Origin: Anaerolineae bacterium
Lineage (GTDB): Bacteria; Chloroflexota; Anaerolineae; Aggregatilineales; Phototrophicaceae
Assembly (NCBI GenBank): GCA_017303635.1
Contig: JAFLCG010000010.1
Coordinates: 186,001-250,000 of the forward strand
Direction: 5' to 3'
Length of the DNA stretch: 64,000 bases
Positions 14,627 through 22,433 of this stretch are shown here, in pieces; position 1 is the stretch's first letter, and the number at the start of each line of letters is the position of its first letter. The notes below the pieces were generated by a model that was not told where the DNA came from, searched no databases, and was given only the letters and a program-made list of their open reading frames with translations. Both the position numbers and the translations under genes were made by a program.

Positions 14627-15592
14627 ATGGCATCACTGAAGTCTGTCTATGAGGACTGGCTGGTGGCAATGCTGGCTGATGGACTGGATGAAAAGACCGT
14701 CGCCTGGCACAAGTCGCTAACCGGTGCATTCGTCGAAACCCGGCCCCACCTCGACGTGGCTGAAATCACCGTAACAGATCTAAGGAACTATCTGGCAGGC
14801 CAGCGCAAAAAGAACTGGAAACACACGGCAGGCAGCAAGGAAAAAGTCAAAGAAGGGGAGGGCTATGCAGAGTGGACTTTCAACGGGATATCGCGCTCGC
14901 TGCATAAGTTTTTCAAGTGGGTGGCTCAGGAGTATGGCATCAGCAACCCCATGCTCAACATCAAGTATCCGAAGCAACCCAAACCAGATCCAACACCAGT
15001 GAATTTGGAAGATGTGATCCGCATCTTTCAGTCCCTGCCAGATACGGACGCTGGCAAGCGGGATGGGGGGATATTTGGGGTGATGTATGACATGCCGGTT
15101 CGCCGGGAAGATCTGGTCAACATTCGTATGGAGCATCTGGATACCGAAGCCTGGCGGCTGCAACTGGTAAAGGGCAAGAATGGCGAAAGCCGGAGTCTGA
15201 AGGTCCCATTGTTTGCCCAGACCAAAATCAACCAATGGTTGGCTGTGCGTGAAGAGTCGGAATGGCTGTTTTATAACCTGAGTACGCGGGGCAAGCTGGA
15301 GCCCGATGGTATCAGCCAGATGATTAAGCGCCGCAAGCGCCGGGCCGGGGTGAAAGGGTCGATTTCATCTCATCGCTGGCGCAAGGGCTTTGCGGTGGAA
15401 TTCATCCTCAATGGGGGAGACATCGCAACCCTGTCCAAAATCATGGGTCATAAGGATGTGGCGACCACGGCCCGCTACTATCTCAAGTTCACTCAGGGCC
15501 AGATTGAGAAGTCACACGAAAAATACACGCCGGGGAAGCGACTGGCGCGGGTGCTGAAAAAACGAACTCCCCCAACAAGTGGGGGAGAGTAG
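14627..15592 (+). CDS. int: Tyrosine recombinase (integrase) of the element
   Basis: This 321-residue protein has an N-terminal SAM-like core-binding domain (residues 1-110) and a catalytic domain. The catalytic domain has Arg in MPVRREDLVN (about 158), HxxR in SSHRWRKGF (about 248), His in IMGHKDV (about 273) and the nucleophile Tyr in ARYYLKF (about 285). It follows the XerC/D-like layout and lacks the N-terminal arm-binding domain of lambda Int. The stop codon (15590-15592) is one base from the 3' end of tRNA-Arg, the usual integration target for this class. The last codons double as a terminator for the tRNA transcript on the other strand. Confidence 0.9.
   Translation: MASLKSVYEDWLVAMLADGLDEKTVAWHKSLTGAFVETRPHLDVAEITVTDLRNYLAGQRKKNWKHTAGSKEKVKEGEGYAEWTFNGISRSLHKFFKWVAQEYGISNPMLNIKYPKQPKPDPTPVNLEDVIRIFQSLPDTDAGKRDGGIFGVMYDMPVRREDLVNIRMEHLDTEAWRLQLVKGKNGESRSLKVPLFAQTKINQWLAVREESEWLFYNLSTRGKLEPDGISQMIKRRKRRAGVKGSISSHRWRKGFAVEFILNGGDIATLSKIMGHKDVATTARYYLKFTQGQIEKSHEKYTPGKRLARVLKKRTPPTSGGE
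15557..15587 (-). terminator. Terminator of the tRNA-Arg transcript, inside the integrase gene
   Basis: CTCCCCCA (15567-15574) and TGGGGGAG (15580-15587) form an 8-bp stem with a 5-nt loop. Read on the minus strand, the stem is followed by TTCGTTTTTT (T-run at 15557-15562), a good intrinsic terminator located 7 bp past the tRNA 3' end. The same bases encode the last residues of the integrase (KKRTPPTSGGE). Confidence 0.75.
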
Positions 15593-15593
15593 G

Positions 15594-15640
15594 CGCGGCT
15601 GGAGGGATTCGAACCCCCGACCTATTGCTCCGTAGGCAAG
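15594..15640. other. Probable attachment site (attR/attL core) of the element
   Basis: Tyrosine recombinases of this type recombine at the 3' half of tRNA genes, between anticodon loop and 3' end. The integrase gene ends one base from this tRNA. The matching direct repeat should lie at the other end of the element, left of position 1, so the exact core cannot be seen here. Confidence 0.45.
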
Positions 15641-15667
15641 CGCTCTAATCCACTGAGCTACAGCCGC
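15594..15667 (-). tRNA. tRNA-Arg (anticodon ACG)
   Basis: On the minus strand GCGGCTG (15667-15661) pairs perfectly with CAGCCGC (15601-15595), and a G discriminator sits at 15594. The T-loop is TTCGAAT, and the anticodon loop CTACGGA holds ACG (complement of 15631-15633), which reads CGN codons after conversion to inosine. CCA is not encoded. The 3' half faces the integrase, so this gene is the probable attachment site and its sequence has been restored by the element. Confidence 0.93.
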
Positions 15668-15683
15668 AGGTCATTGCCTGTAG

Positions 15684-15711
15684 GTTATCATGGTGGAGCC
15701 GTTGGGGTCAA
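15684..15711 (-). promoter_or_regulatory. Possible promoter of tRNA-Arg
   Basis: On the minus strand TTGACC (15711-15706) and GATAAC (15689-15684) are 16 bp apart, and the -10 ends 16 bp before the tRNA 5' end. This would be a normal distance for a short-leader tRNA transcript. The -10 match is moderate (4 of 6). Confidence 0.4.
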
Positions 15712-15827
15712 GATTCAATTTGCTTGAGCGCAGCGTGGGACAAACGTGGGGCAAACCGTTTTGCGTGTTGCCCATTTCCCTGCTAATCTGGGCGGATAGT
15801 TGAGGCAAATGACTATTGATAAACCCT

Positions 15828-17078
15828 ATGACTGCAAAACAATTTCTCCGTTCGTTCACCCCTATCGTGCTGATCGCAGTATTCATGGCAAGCTGCACCA
15901 CGGCGGAGCAGCCGACTGCCATTAGTGGTATTGCCACGGATACGCTATCGCCGCTGGTGAGCGCAACCCCCCGCCTAACTGCGACTCCTGTGCCGTCGCG
16001 CACGCCGCTTCCGACGTTCACGTTTACGCCCTCAGCGACGGTGCCCTCGCCGACGCCGTCGAGTACGCCGACCATGACTCCCACGCCGCCGATCACCGGC
16101 ATTGTGGCCTCGCTGCAGACGGTCAACGTGCGGGAAGGCCCGGAAGTCACCTTCCGACAGATCGAGGCGCTGGTGCCGGGTACCGGGGTCGAAGTGCTGG
16201 GTCAGAATCCGGATGGGCGCTGGCTGAATATCCGGCTGGAAGATGGTCGTGAAGGCTGGATTTCCGCCGGGTTGGTGCGTGTCAATCCGCTGCCGACGGC
16301 AGCCCCGACGGCAACACCATCCCCGGATTTGACGGCGCTGGCATTGGGTACACCCTTGCCCACGGCGGTGCTGGGTGGTGGGACGATCACGCCGACTCCG
16401 CCGCTGCCGATTGGTACCCCGACCCCGGTGGTTGGTGGTCAGGATGCTACGCCGGAGCAAGCCGGTACGCTGGTGCTGCCAATCCGTGAATTTGCCAATC
16501 TGAACGCGACGGCAACGGCGCTGGCAGGCGGCATTGTGGTGTTGCCCAGTGCGACCTTCACTCCAGCGGGGAATCTGCCCACGCTGCCACCGCCACCGTT
16601 GTCCACGCCGGGTGCTACGAGTGTGGTTCCAGCCCTGCCGACCGTGAATGCTGGTTCGCCGGTCGCTGCCGGGCCACAGCAGGGGATTGATGTGCTGGCG
16701 TACTGCGATGCGCGAGCTTTGGGCAGCCCGGCACCGACTAATCTGCGGACGGGCGCGGGGATCGATGTCTTCTGGGGTTGGTACGCCCAGACGCCGGAAC
16801 TCCTGCAACAGCATATTGATAATGCCATCTACGAGGTCTCGGTCAATGGGGTGGCGCTGACCGACTGGCGCCAGTTCCGGTCGAGTGTGCGGCAGCAGAA
16901 TGATGGCAACTACTGGGTTTACTGGTATGTGCCGTTCGGGCCGCTGGCCGCCGGGCCGTATACCGTGACCTTCCGTCTGACCTGGACACAGCAGATCAGC
17001 GATGGCTACGATGTCTTTGGTCCTGGTACCGGCAACCTGGAAGAACGAGGAACGTGTACATTCTCGGTTGCGCCGTAG
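15828..17078 (+). CDS. Exported lipoprotein with bacterial SH3 domain and Thr/Pro linkers
   Basis: This protein is about 416 residues from ATG 15828; a TTG at 15816 is in frame but lacks a ribosome site. Residues 1-22 are a signal peptide ending in FMASC, a plausible lipobox with Cys as the lipidated residue. A TP-rich linker leads to an SH3b domain (VNVREGPEVTFRQIEALVPGT... to GWISAGLV, about residues 98-155). This is followed by another long Ala/Thr/Pro linker and a C-terminal beta domain (NLRTGAGIDVFWGWYAQTPE to the end) with two Cys. SH3b domains bind cell-wall or peptide ligands; the C-domain resembles those in other exported proteins of this phylum. A terminator follows at 17090. Confidence 0.75.
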   Translation: MTAKQFLRSFTPIVLIAVFMASCTTAEQPTAISGIATDTLSPLVSATPRLTATPVPSRTPLPTFTFTPSATVPSPTPSSTPTMTPTPPITGIVASLQTVNVREGPEVTFRQIEALVPGTGVEVLGQNPDGRWLNIRLEDGREGWISAGLVRVNPLPTAAPTATPSPDLTALALGTPLPTAVLGGGTITPTPPLPIGTPTPVVGGQDATPEQAGTLVLPIREFANLNATATALAGGIVVLPSATFTPAGNLPTLPPPPLSTPGATSVVPALPTVNAGSPVAAGPQQGIDVLAYCDARALGSPAPTNLRTGAGIDVFWGWYAQTPELLQQHIDNAIYEVSVNGVALTDWRQFRSSVRQQNDGNYWVYWYVPFGPLAAGPYTVTFRLTWTQQISDGYDVFGPGTGNLEERGTCTFSVAP

Positions 17079-17089
17079 ACTGAATTTCA

Positions 17090-17112
17090 GGGGCGATCCA
17101 GCGGATCGCCCC
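17090..17112. terminator. Bidirectional terminator between convergent genes
   Basis: GGGGCGATCC (17090-17099) and GGATCGCCCC (17103-17112) form a perfect 10-bp stem with loop AGC. TGTTGTT follows on the plus strand. On the minus strand TGAAATT follows. It lies between the stops of the SH3 lipoprotein gene and the leftward operon ending at 17118. Confidence 0.75.
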
Positions 17113-17117
17113 TGTTG

Positions 17118-17591
17118 TTAAGCCAGGCTGTAGACCCGCAGATAGACAACCCATCTGGTTGGGTCAGACTGATCTACCAATCCTTCGATCATCTGCGTGG
17201 TCGTGACTCGCTGTAGACCGCTAAAGACCGACGCCTGCTGCGGCGTCCACCAACTGAGCCCGGCTTCCTGCGGATTTGGCTGTGGGAATGGGGTGAAGTT
17301 CTCCGACAGCGCGTTATTTCCAGCAACGCTAGTTACCCAGCTCTCCAAATCTGTATCCGCCGGTATCTCAAAACGCAGCCAGAGGATGCGTGTGTGTTCG
17401 TCCTGGGTGGCGAATTGGACGTTGGTGGCGGCTGCCGGGAGATTCGCCCCGATGAAGGCCTGCGCTTCCTGAATACGCCAGCGCCGCCAGCCGAGCGCAT
17501 TGGTCGCCCAGAGCGTACCGAGGATCAAACCAATGACTGCAAGCAAGATAAGGATGGCGATCAACCATCGTTTGATGAGTCTAGAGCGCAT
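17118..17591 (-). CDS. Membrane-anchored protein of unknown function
   Basis: This 157-residue protein has a basic head and one membrane segment (about residues 8-30). An extracytoplasmic domain with GANLPAAATNVQFATQDEHTR and ILWLRFEIPADTDLESWV follows. It is the last gene of a leftward group with four tandem paralogues but is not itself a copy: it lacks their CxxxC and HPW motifs. The spacing of 44 bp suggests co-transcription. It may work with the paralogues at the outer face of the membrane. No family recognised. Confidence 0.6.
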   Translation of the reverse strand: MRSRLIKRWLIAILILLAVIGLILGTLWATNALGWRRWRIQEAQAFIGANLPAAATNVQFATQDEHTRILWLRFEIPADTDLESWVTSVAGNNALSENFTPFPQPNPQEAGLSWWTPQQASVFSGLQRVTTTQMIEGLVDQSDPTRWVVYLRVYSLA

Positions 17592-17635
17592 GGCTGTCCT
17601 GTTCTGTAGTCATGATGTGCAGATCAATCTTCATA

Positions 17636-18283
17636 TTATCTCCGGCAGTTGCGTTCGCGCAGGCGTTGAAAACGTTCTATGAAAGTGTGGAGTGTTTGGC
17701 TTTGCGTCGAATCATTCCACGGTGGATAGACCGGGCGAATTTCCATCCCGACTGGCTGTCGCCAGAATACATCGGCTTTGGCACAGGCTCCGACCGGCAT
17801 GCCACTTAGGTAGATACTGGGTTCGGTAAAGCCGATGTTGTAGAACAATCCTAGTTTGCCATCTTGAACAGTTGAACCGGATTCCATGACGGCAGGTGAG
17901 CCTAAGGTCAGTATCCAATCACCCAGTTGATAATTGGTCCACAGGCTGATGGCAATGATGCGGTCAGCATTAATCATCAGTTTCCCCGGAATGGCCGGGT
18001 TGATATAGTCCGGTTGGCGACCACTCCAATTCCAGATGATGAATTGATTGGTGGCGCGCTCGGCGCGTTCGATCCAGGGATGGCGGCTGAGGAGTGCGAG
18101 TGCTTCAATCGGGGTGGTTCTGCCGACCTGAATGCCCAGGAAACAGGGGGAGGCACAATCGGGCTGTGAGCCAGGGAGCCCTTCTGTGATTAACGATCGA
18201 TAGGGCTGAGTACGAAAGAGCATTGCCAGGGATGCAAAGCTGATCCAGATGAGTACGAACAGTCGTAGGAGCAGCGTGAACAC
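17636..18283 (-). CDS. Tandem paralogue 4: membrane-anchored CxxxC/HPW family protein
   Basis: This 215-residue protein has an N-terminal membrane anchor (residues 4-24) and then the family signature: DCASPCFLGIQVG (CxxxC-F-x-G), TTPIEALALLSRHPWIE, IIWNWSGRQPDYI, and GDWILTLGSPAV. The C-part has one more Cys pair region (GACAKADVFW) and an Arg-rich end with a final Cys. It is closest to paralogue 3. The domain lies outside the membrane, and the two N-terminal cysteines could form a disulfide. Function unknown. It is separated by 9 bp from the upstream copy. Confidence 0.65.
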   Translation of the reverse strand: MFTLLLRLFVLIWISFASLAMLFRTQPYRSLITEGLPGSQPDCASPCFLGIQVGRTTPIEALALLSRHPWIERAERATNQFIIWNWSGRQPDYINPAIPGKLMINADRIIAISLWTNYQLGDWILTLGSPAVMESGSTVQDGKLGLFYNIGFTEPSIYLSGMPVGACAKADVFWRQPVGMEIRPVYPPWNDSTQSQTLHTFIERFQRLRERNCRR

Positions 18284-18292
18284 GAATGTGCC

Positions 18293-18946
18293 TCAGCTTT
18301 CCGACTGGCAGTGACGAGTCCGGCGCTGCTCAAAGAACTGCATCCAATCATCCAGTGTGCGCGGATTACTCCGCATCTCAAAAGAAGGGAGGGGAACCTC
18401 CAGTGCGACCGGAACATGCCAGAGGTTGGTCATCAGGTCGCAGCGGTGGAACGAACTGCCGGCGGTTCGGATGAAGACATGGGGTTCCTCAAAGATCATG
18501 CGAATCCATAAACTGCCGGATGGATCTCCCATCGAGACCGGTTCAGCAACGACATCGCTGGGGGTGCCCCATTGCAGAACCCAGTCACCAAAGGTGGTGT
18601 TGGTGATGATGAGAATGCCTTCCACGATAGTCGCTTGCGTTGAAATCCATCCCGGTGAAGCGGACGCGATATAGGTGGGCTGGCTGCCACTCCAGTCCCA
18701 GCGGATCCCGTATTCACTGGCATTCACCTGCGCTACCCAGGGATGCTGGCTGAGGATGGCGGCAGCTTCTTCGGCAGTGGTATAGCCGACGCGGATGCCC
18801 ATGAAGCAGGCGGTGTGGCACTCTGGTTGGGTATTGGGGATGGTATTGAGCGGCAGTGGCTGCCAGGGTTGGGCACGGATGATGCCGACCAGGGTTGCGA
18901 AAAAGAGGCTGCCGGTCACGATCCAGCTTCTGAGCCACAGGAGCAT
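18293..18946 (-). CDS. Tandem paralogue 3: membrane-anchored CxxxC/HPW family protein
   Basis: This 217-residue protein has a membrane anchor at residues 6-24, then ECHTACFMGIRVG, TTAEEAAAILSQHPWVAQV, IRWDWSGSQPTYI, and FGDWVLQWGTPSDV. It shares the C-terminal pattern with paralogue 4 (Cys near HRCDLMTNLWHVPV and a terminal Cys). Together these two form the closer pair of the four, pointing to a recent duplication. Function unknown. It sits 6 bp downstream of paralogue 2. Confidence 0.65.
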   Translation of the reverse strand: MLLWLRSWIVTGSLFFATLVGIIRAQPWQPLPLNTIPNTQPECHTACFMGIRVGYTTAEEAAAILSQHPWVAQVNASEYGIRWDWSGSQPTYIASASPGWISTQATIVEGILIITNTTFGDWVLQWGTPSDVVAEPVSMGDPSGSLWIRMIFEEPHVFIRTAGSSFHRCDLMTNLWHVPVALEVPLPSFEMRSNPRTLDDWMQFFEQRRTRHCQSES

Positions 18947-18952
18947 GAGCGA

Positions 18953-19594
18953 TCACCTTTCCGGGGCGGGATTATCATAGGTGCTGAAGTATTCGAGCGC
19001 CTGCTCATTGCTGGATTCAATTTCGACACGTGCGCGCCAGAAGGTTTCCAGACCGGTGTTCCGCGGCAGGCTGGCCCGGATGAGCAATCCCTGATGGTCA
19101 TAAACTCCAATGGTCGTGACCATACCGCGTGTGGATTCCAGACCAGGGAGCTGCCCACCAAAGACTAACGTGCCGGTTCGCGCAGGGCCGAACAGGAGCC
19201 AAATATCGGCCATCGTCAGACGGGTTTGCAGGCGGATGCCCCGTACGATGTGGTAAACGCTGCGGAGTTCACCTTGCCAGCGGGTATCAATCCAGGCGGG
19301 TTGTTGACCTGTCCAGTCCCAGAACAGGTAGCGGGTATTGGGGTCATTGATGGGGTCGATGAAGATGACGTTCTTGACCCAGGGATGGGCATTGAGCAGA
19401 GTCTGGGCATCCTGCATGGTGGTCAGGCCTGGGCGGATACCCAGCAGGCAGGGTGCGGGGCAATCGGCAGGCGGGCTAATCGATTGGCGGAGCGTGGCAT
19501 CATCGTCATCACGGGCTTGCAGGCGAATGAGGAGGACTGAAGGCAGAAAGATCAGCAGCAGCAGGAGGGTAGAGCGGCGTACCAATCGAGTCAT
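18953..19594 (-). CDS. Tandem paralogue 2: membrane-anchored CxxxC/HPW family protein
   Basis: This 213-residue protein has a membrane anchor at residues 7-24 and a short acidic stretch. The signature follows as DCPAPCLLGIRPG, TTMQDAQTLLNAHPWVKNV, LFWDWTGQQPAWID and MADIWLLFGPA. The C-terminal part has TGLETFWRARVEIE, matching the W-x-x-P/R element of the other copies. It lacks the extra C-terminal cysteines of paralogues 3 and 4. Its start overlaps the stop of paralogue 1 (ATGA), so translation is probably coupled. Confidence 0.65.
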   Translation of the reverse strand: MTRLVRRSTLLLLLIFLPSVLLIRLQARDDDDATLRQSISPPADCPAPCLLGIRPGLTTMQDAQTLLNAHPWVKNVIFIDPINDPNTRYLFWDWTGQQPAWIDTRWQGELRSVYHIVRGIRLQTRLTMADIWLLFGPARTGTLVFGGQLPGLESTRGMVTTIGVYDHQGLLIRASLPRNTGLETFWRARVEIESSNEQALEYFSTYDNPAPER

Positions 19595-20217
19595 GAGGTT
19601 GGATCGGCGCAGTTGAGCAGTTCAACCGGCTGACGGGCACGAGCATTGCCGGTCTGGGGCAGGAACATGACCCAGGTTAAGTTCACTGGCGTGTGCCAAA
19701 AGGTATCCAGACTGACCTGGCATTCCATTTCGGTGGTGGCGGTGAGGCCGAGTTTCTGCCAGCCGTGAACCAGATATTGAGTCGGCGGGCTGCTGTACTG
19801 GCGAGTCCAATTGGGCGGACCAAAGGCCAGCCATAAGTCGGCGGCGGTGAGGGCGGTGCGGAGGCTAATCCGTTCGACCAGATTCTGATCGATGCGGAGA
19901 CCATCACCATCACTTTGCAGCAGCCAGGCCGGTCGGTCGTCTGACCAGTCGATTTCGATCCAGCCTGCCAGACCATCATAGCGGTTGGAGCGGACGAGAT
20001 TCACCCAGGGATGGTGATGGACCAGTTCGAGGGCCTGGGTATAGCCAGTAGCGCTGGGGCGGAGGCCTTGCCAGCAGGGCAGTCGGCACAGCTCAGGCGG
20101 GGGGAGCAGGTCAGTCCGGAGGGCGAAACTGGCCGAGTCCGTCCAGGCGAGACAGGTCAACAGGATCAGTGCCGTATGGAGCAGCAGCAAGATGATGGCA
20201 GGGCGGGTCAGGTTCAT
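19591..20217 (-). CDS. Tandem paralogue 1: membrane-anchored CxxxC/HPW family protein
   Basis: This 208-residue protein is the first gene of the leftward operon. It has a membrane anchor at residues 6-25, then the most divergent signature: LCRLPCWQGLRPS, GYTQALELVHHHPWVNLV, IEIDWSDDRPAWLL and AADLWLAFGPPNW. The C-terminal VSLDTFWHTPVNLTWV matches the other copies. The family has no feature of a known enzyme; a conserved disulfide and aromatic residues on a single-pass anchor suggest a small extracytoplasmic binding domain. Confidence 0.65.
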   Translation of the reverse strand: MNLTRPAIILLLLHTALILLTCLAWTDSASFALRTDLLPPPELCRLPCWQGLRPSATGYTQALELVHHHPWVNLVRSNRYDGLAGWIEIDWSDDRPAWLLQSDGDGLRIDQNLVERISLRTALTAADLWLAFGPPNWTRQYSSPPTQYLVHGWQKLGLTATTEMECQVSLDTFWHTPVNLTWVMFLPQTGNARARQPVELLNCADPTS

Positions 20218-20280
20218 GCGGCGGGCAACCTGCTGGATGGATGACCAAATTGTGAACTGTTACGATCAACAGCGCAACTG

Positions 20281-20327
20281 TTACCTGTTATGCAGGTCAA
20301 GAACAGGTAATAATAACGTAATATTAC
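20281..20327. promoter_or_regulatory. Inverted repeat and AT palindrome in the divergent intergenic region
   Basis: TTACCTGTT (20281-20289) and AACAGGTAA (20302-20310) are perfect complements 12 bases apart. The 10-base palindrome GTAATATTAC (20318-20327) follows. The 211-bp gap lies between the leftward paralogue operon and asparagine synthase, so both promoters should be here. The symmetrical elements are probable regulator-binding sites. I cannot name the regulator. Confidence 0.5.
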
Positions 20328-20428
20328 AATCGTTCCAGTCTTTCGATCACCGGGCGGCAGTATGGTAATGGGGCAGCGTGGGTGATACCATGCCCGGCTG
20401 AACACGACATAGAAACAGAGGCAACTCT

Positions 20429-22402
20429 ATGTGTGGTATTTGCGGCATAGTGGATCTGACGAGCGCAGGCCGGGCGGAGGAAAGCCTGGTGCGGGCGATG
20501 TCTGCACGGATCCGGCATCGGGGGCCGGATGGTGACGGCTTTTATACGGCACCGGGCAGGGCTGCCGTGCTGGGGATGCGCCGCCTGAGCATCATCGATG
20601 TGGATGGCAGCGATCAACCGCTGTACAACGAAGATCAGTCGCTGGCGATGGTCTTTAATGGCGAGATTTATAACTACAAGGAACTTCAGGCGGACCTGCG
20701 CCGCCGGGGACATACGCTCCGCACTGAGGGCGACGGTGAGACGATCCTCCACTTATATGAAGATTATGGGCTGGATTTGTTCCGTCACCTGCGCGGGATG
20801 TACGGCTTTGCCCTGTGGGACGCTCAGCGGGGGCGGTTGATCCTGGCGGTCGACCATATTGGCATGAAGCCGCTGTACCTGCGGCAACAGGACGGCCTGC
20901 TGTCTTTTTGCAGTGAGGCCAAAGCGCTGTTTGCGGATAGCGGTTCAGCGGCGCTGCGGTTGGATGTGCTGGATACCTACCTGAGTTTTGGCTATATGGT
21001 TGGTGCGGAGACCCTGTTTGAAGGGGTGGATCGCCTGCCTGCCGGTCACGCACTGGTGGTGGAAGGCGGCACGACACGGTTGCATCCGTACTGGAGCTTT
21101 CCGGATTATTTGCCAAACCGGATTGAACCGCCAAATCGCCAAGAACGCCAAGATAAGTCAGAAATCGTCGGTGATGCTGCAACGATCTACGGGCAGGCAC
21201 AGGCGCATCTGGCGGAGAGTGTGCGGCTGCACCTGCGGAGTGACGTGCCGCTGGGCTTGTTCCTCAGCGGCGGGGTGGACTCGGCGGTGGTGCTGGCGTT
21301 GATGAGCCGGGAAGCTGGCGAGCGCGTCCAGTCGTACACGGTCGGCTTTGATGTGGATACGCCGGATAATGAACTACTGCAAGCGCGGCGGATCGCGGCG
21401 CACTTCGGGGCGCAGCATCATGAGCGCGTGATTGATGCGTCTACCTGGTGGGATGGGCTGCTCAAGACGGTCTACCATCATGATGAGCCGATTGCCAATC
21501 AATCGGCGGTCTCGCTGCTGCTGCTGGCGGAACACACGGTTCGAGATGTCAAAGTGGTGTTGACCGGACTGGGCGGGGATGAACTGTTCGGCGGCTATCC
21601 CAATCACCACGCTATCCCGCGTTTGCTGGCACAGCAAGCGGCCTGGGGGCAGGCGATTGGCGCGCCGCTGCGGGCGTTGGCGGGCATTGAACGGCACTAC
21701 CCGCGCCTGAAGCGTTACCGGATTGTCGGCGCACTGCCGACTTACCTGCCGGGCCTGATCCAGGTGGGGATGCCGCGTGACGAAGCTATCCGACGGCGTA
21801 TGTCTTTCGATGGTCTGGTGCTGACTGACTCGCTCCGACGGGAACTCTACAGCCGGGATCTGATGAGCGCGTGGCAATCTGCAAGGCACAAGGAGCACAT
21901 CTACGCCGGTATCATCGCCCAAAGCTGGCGGGATGATCCCTACGACACCGCGCAGGCGCTGGTCATCAACACGTGGCTGACCGGGAACGCCCTGCTGCAT
22001 ACGGATAAGGTGACGATGGCTGCCTCGCTGGAGGCGCGGGTGCCGTTGTTCGACCCGGCCTTGCTGCGCTTTGCTGCGCAGGTCCCCTCGGCAGTACGAA
22101 TGCAATCCAACAAGATCGTCCTGCGGGAAGCGGCGCGGGATCTGCTGCCGGATTTCGCCCGGGAACGTGCCAAACGTCCCTTTGGTACACCCATCCTGAG
22201 CTGGTTTGATGGCCCGCTGAAAGATCGAATCCGCAGCGCCCTGACCGCACCGGATGCGTTCATCCGTCCGTATTTCGAGCCAGCAGCCCTTACGGCGCTA
22301 TTGGAAGGGCACTTCAGTGGGCAGGCCAATCACGTCGAGCTGGTCTTCCGGTTGCTGACCTTGGAGTTGTGGGGACAGCAGTTCATGAAAGTAACTGAAT
22401 GA
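20429..22402 (+). CDS. asnB: Asparagine synthase (glutamine-hydrolysing)
   Basis: This 657-residue protein has Cys2 directly after Met (MCGICGIVD), the nucleophile of the class II glutaminase domain (residues 1-215). The synthetase domain has the PP-loop LFLSGGVDSAV (near 278), which activates aspartate with ATP. Glutamine-derived ammonia then gives asparagine. GLGGDELFGGYPNH (near 385) is also typical. Length and the neighbouring flippase resemble AsnB homologues of exopolysaccharide clusters. Ribosome site AGAGG at 20416-20420. Between the two domains (about residues 230-250) there is an extra Arg/Gln-rich stretch encoded by a short tandem repeat. Confidence 0.9.
   Translation: MCGICGIVDLTSAGRAEESLVRAMSARIRHRGPDGDGFYTAPGRAAVLGMRRLSIIDVDGSDQPLYNEDQSLAMVFNGEIYNYKELQADLRRRGHTLRTEGDGETILHLYEDYGLDLFRHLRGMYGFALWDAQRGRLILAVDHIGMKPLYLRQQDGLLSFCSEAKALFADSGSAALRLDVLDTYLSFGYMVGAETLFEGVDRLPAGHALVVEGGTTRLHPYWSFPDYLPNRIEPPNRQERQDKSEIVGDAATIYGQAQAHLAESVRLHLRSDVPLGLFLSGGVDSAVVLALMSREAGERVQSYTVGFDVDTPDNELLQARRIAAHFGAQHHERVIDASTWWDGLLKTVYHHDEPIANQSAVSLLLLAEHTVRDVKVVLTGLGGDELFGGYPNHHAIPRLLAQQAAWGQAIGAPLRALAGIERHYPRLKRYRIVGALPTYLPGLIQVGMPRDEAIRRRMSFDGLVLTDSLRRELYSRDLMSAWQSARHKEHIYAGIIAQSWRDDPYDTAQALVINTWLTGNALLHTDKVTMAASLEARVPLFDPALLRFAAQVPSAVRMQSNKIVLREAARDLLPDFARERAKRPFGTPILSWFDGPLKDRIRSALTAPDAFIRPYFEPAALTALLEGHFSGQANHVELVFRLLTLELWGQQFMKVTE
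21129..21153 (+). repeat. CGCCAAGA-type octamer repeat inside asnB
   Basis: CGCCAAAT (21129-21136), CGCCAAGA (21137-21144) and, after one A, CGCCAAGA (21146-21153) lie in frame in the linker between glutaminase and synthetase domains. They encode PPNRQERQDK-like residues. This looks like a dispersed intergenic repeat that has entered a permissive site of the gene. Confidence 0.55.
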
Positions 22403-22433
22403 TTCACCTTCTACAGTCAGCCCTCACCCCCAA

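Noticed and set aside
1..15592. Prophage
   Set aside because: The switch, integrase and replication genes are phage-like, but no capsid, terminase, portal or tail gene is visible in this part, while partition genes are.
16032..16814. Minus-strand Arg/Gln-rich frame of 260 codons
   Set aside because: It is the antisense of the SH3-domain lipoprotein linkers and has no ribosome site or domain.
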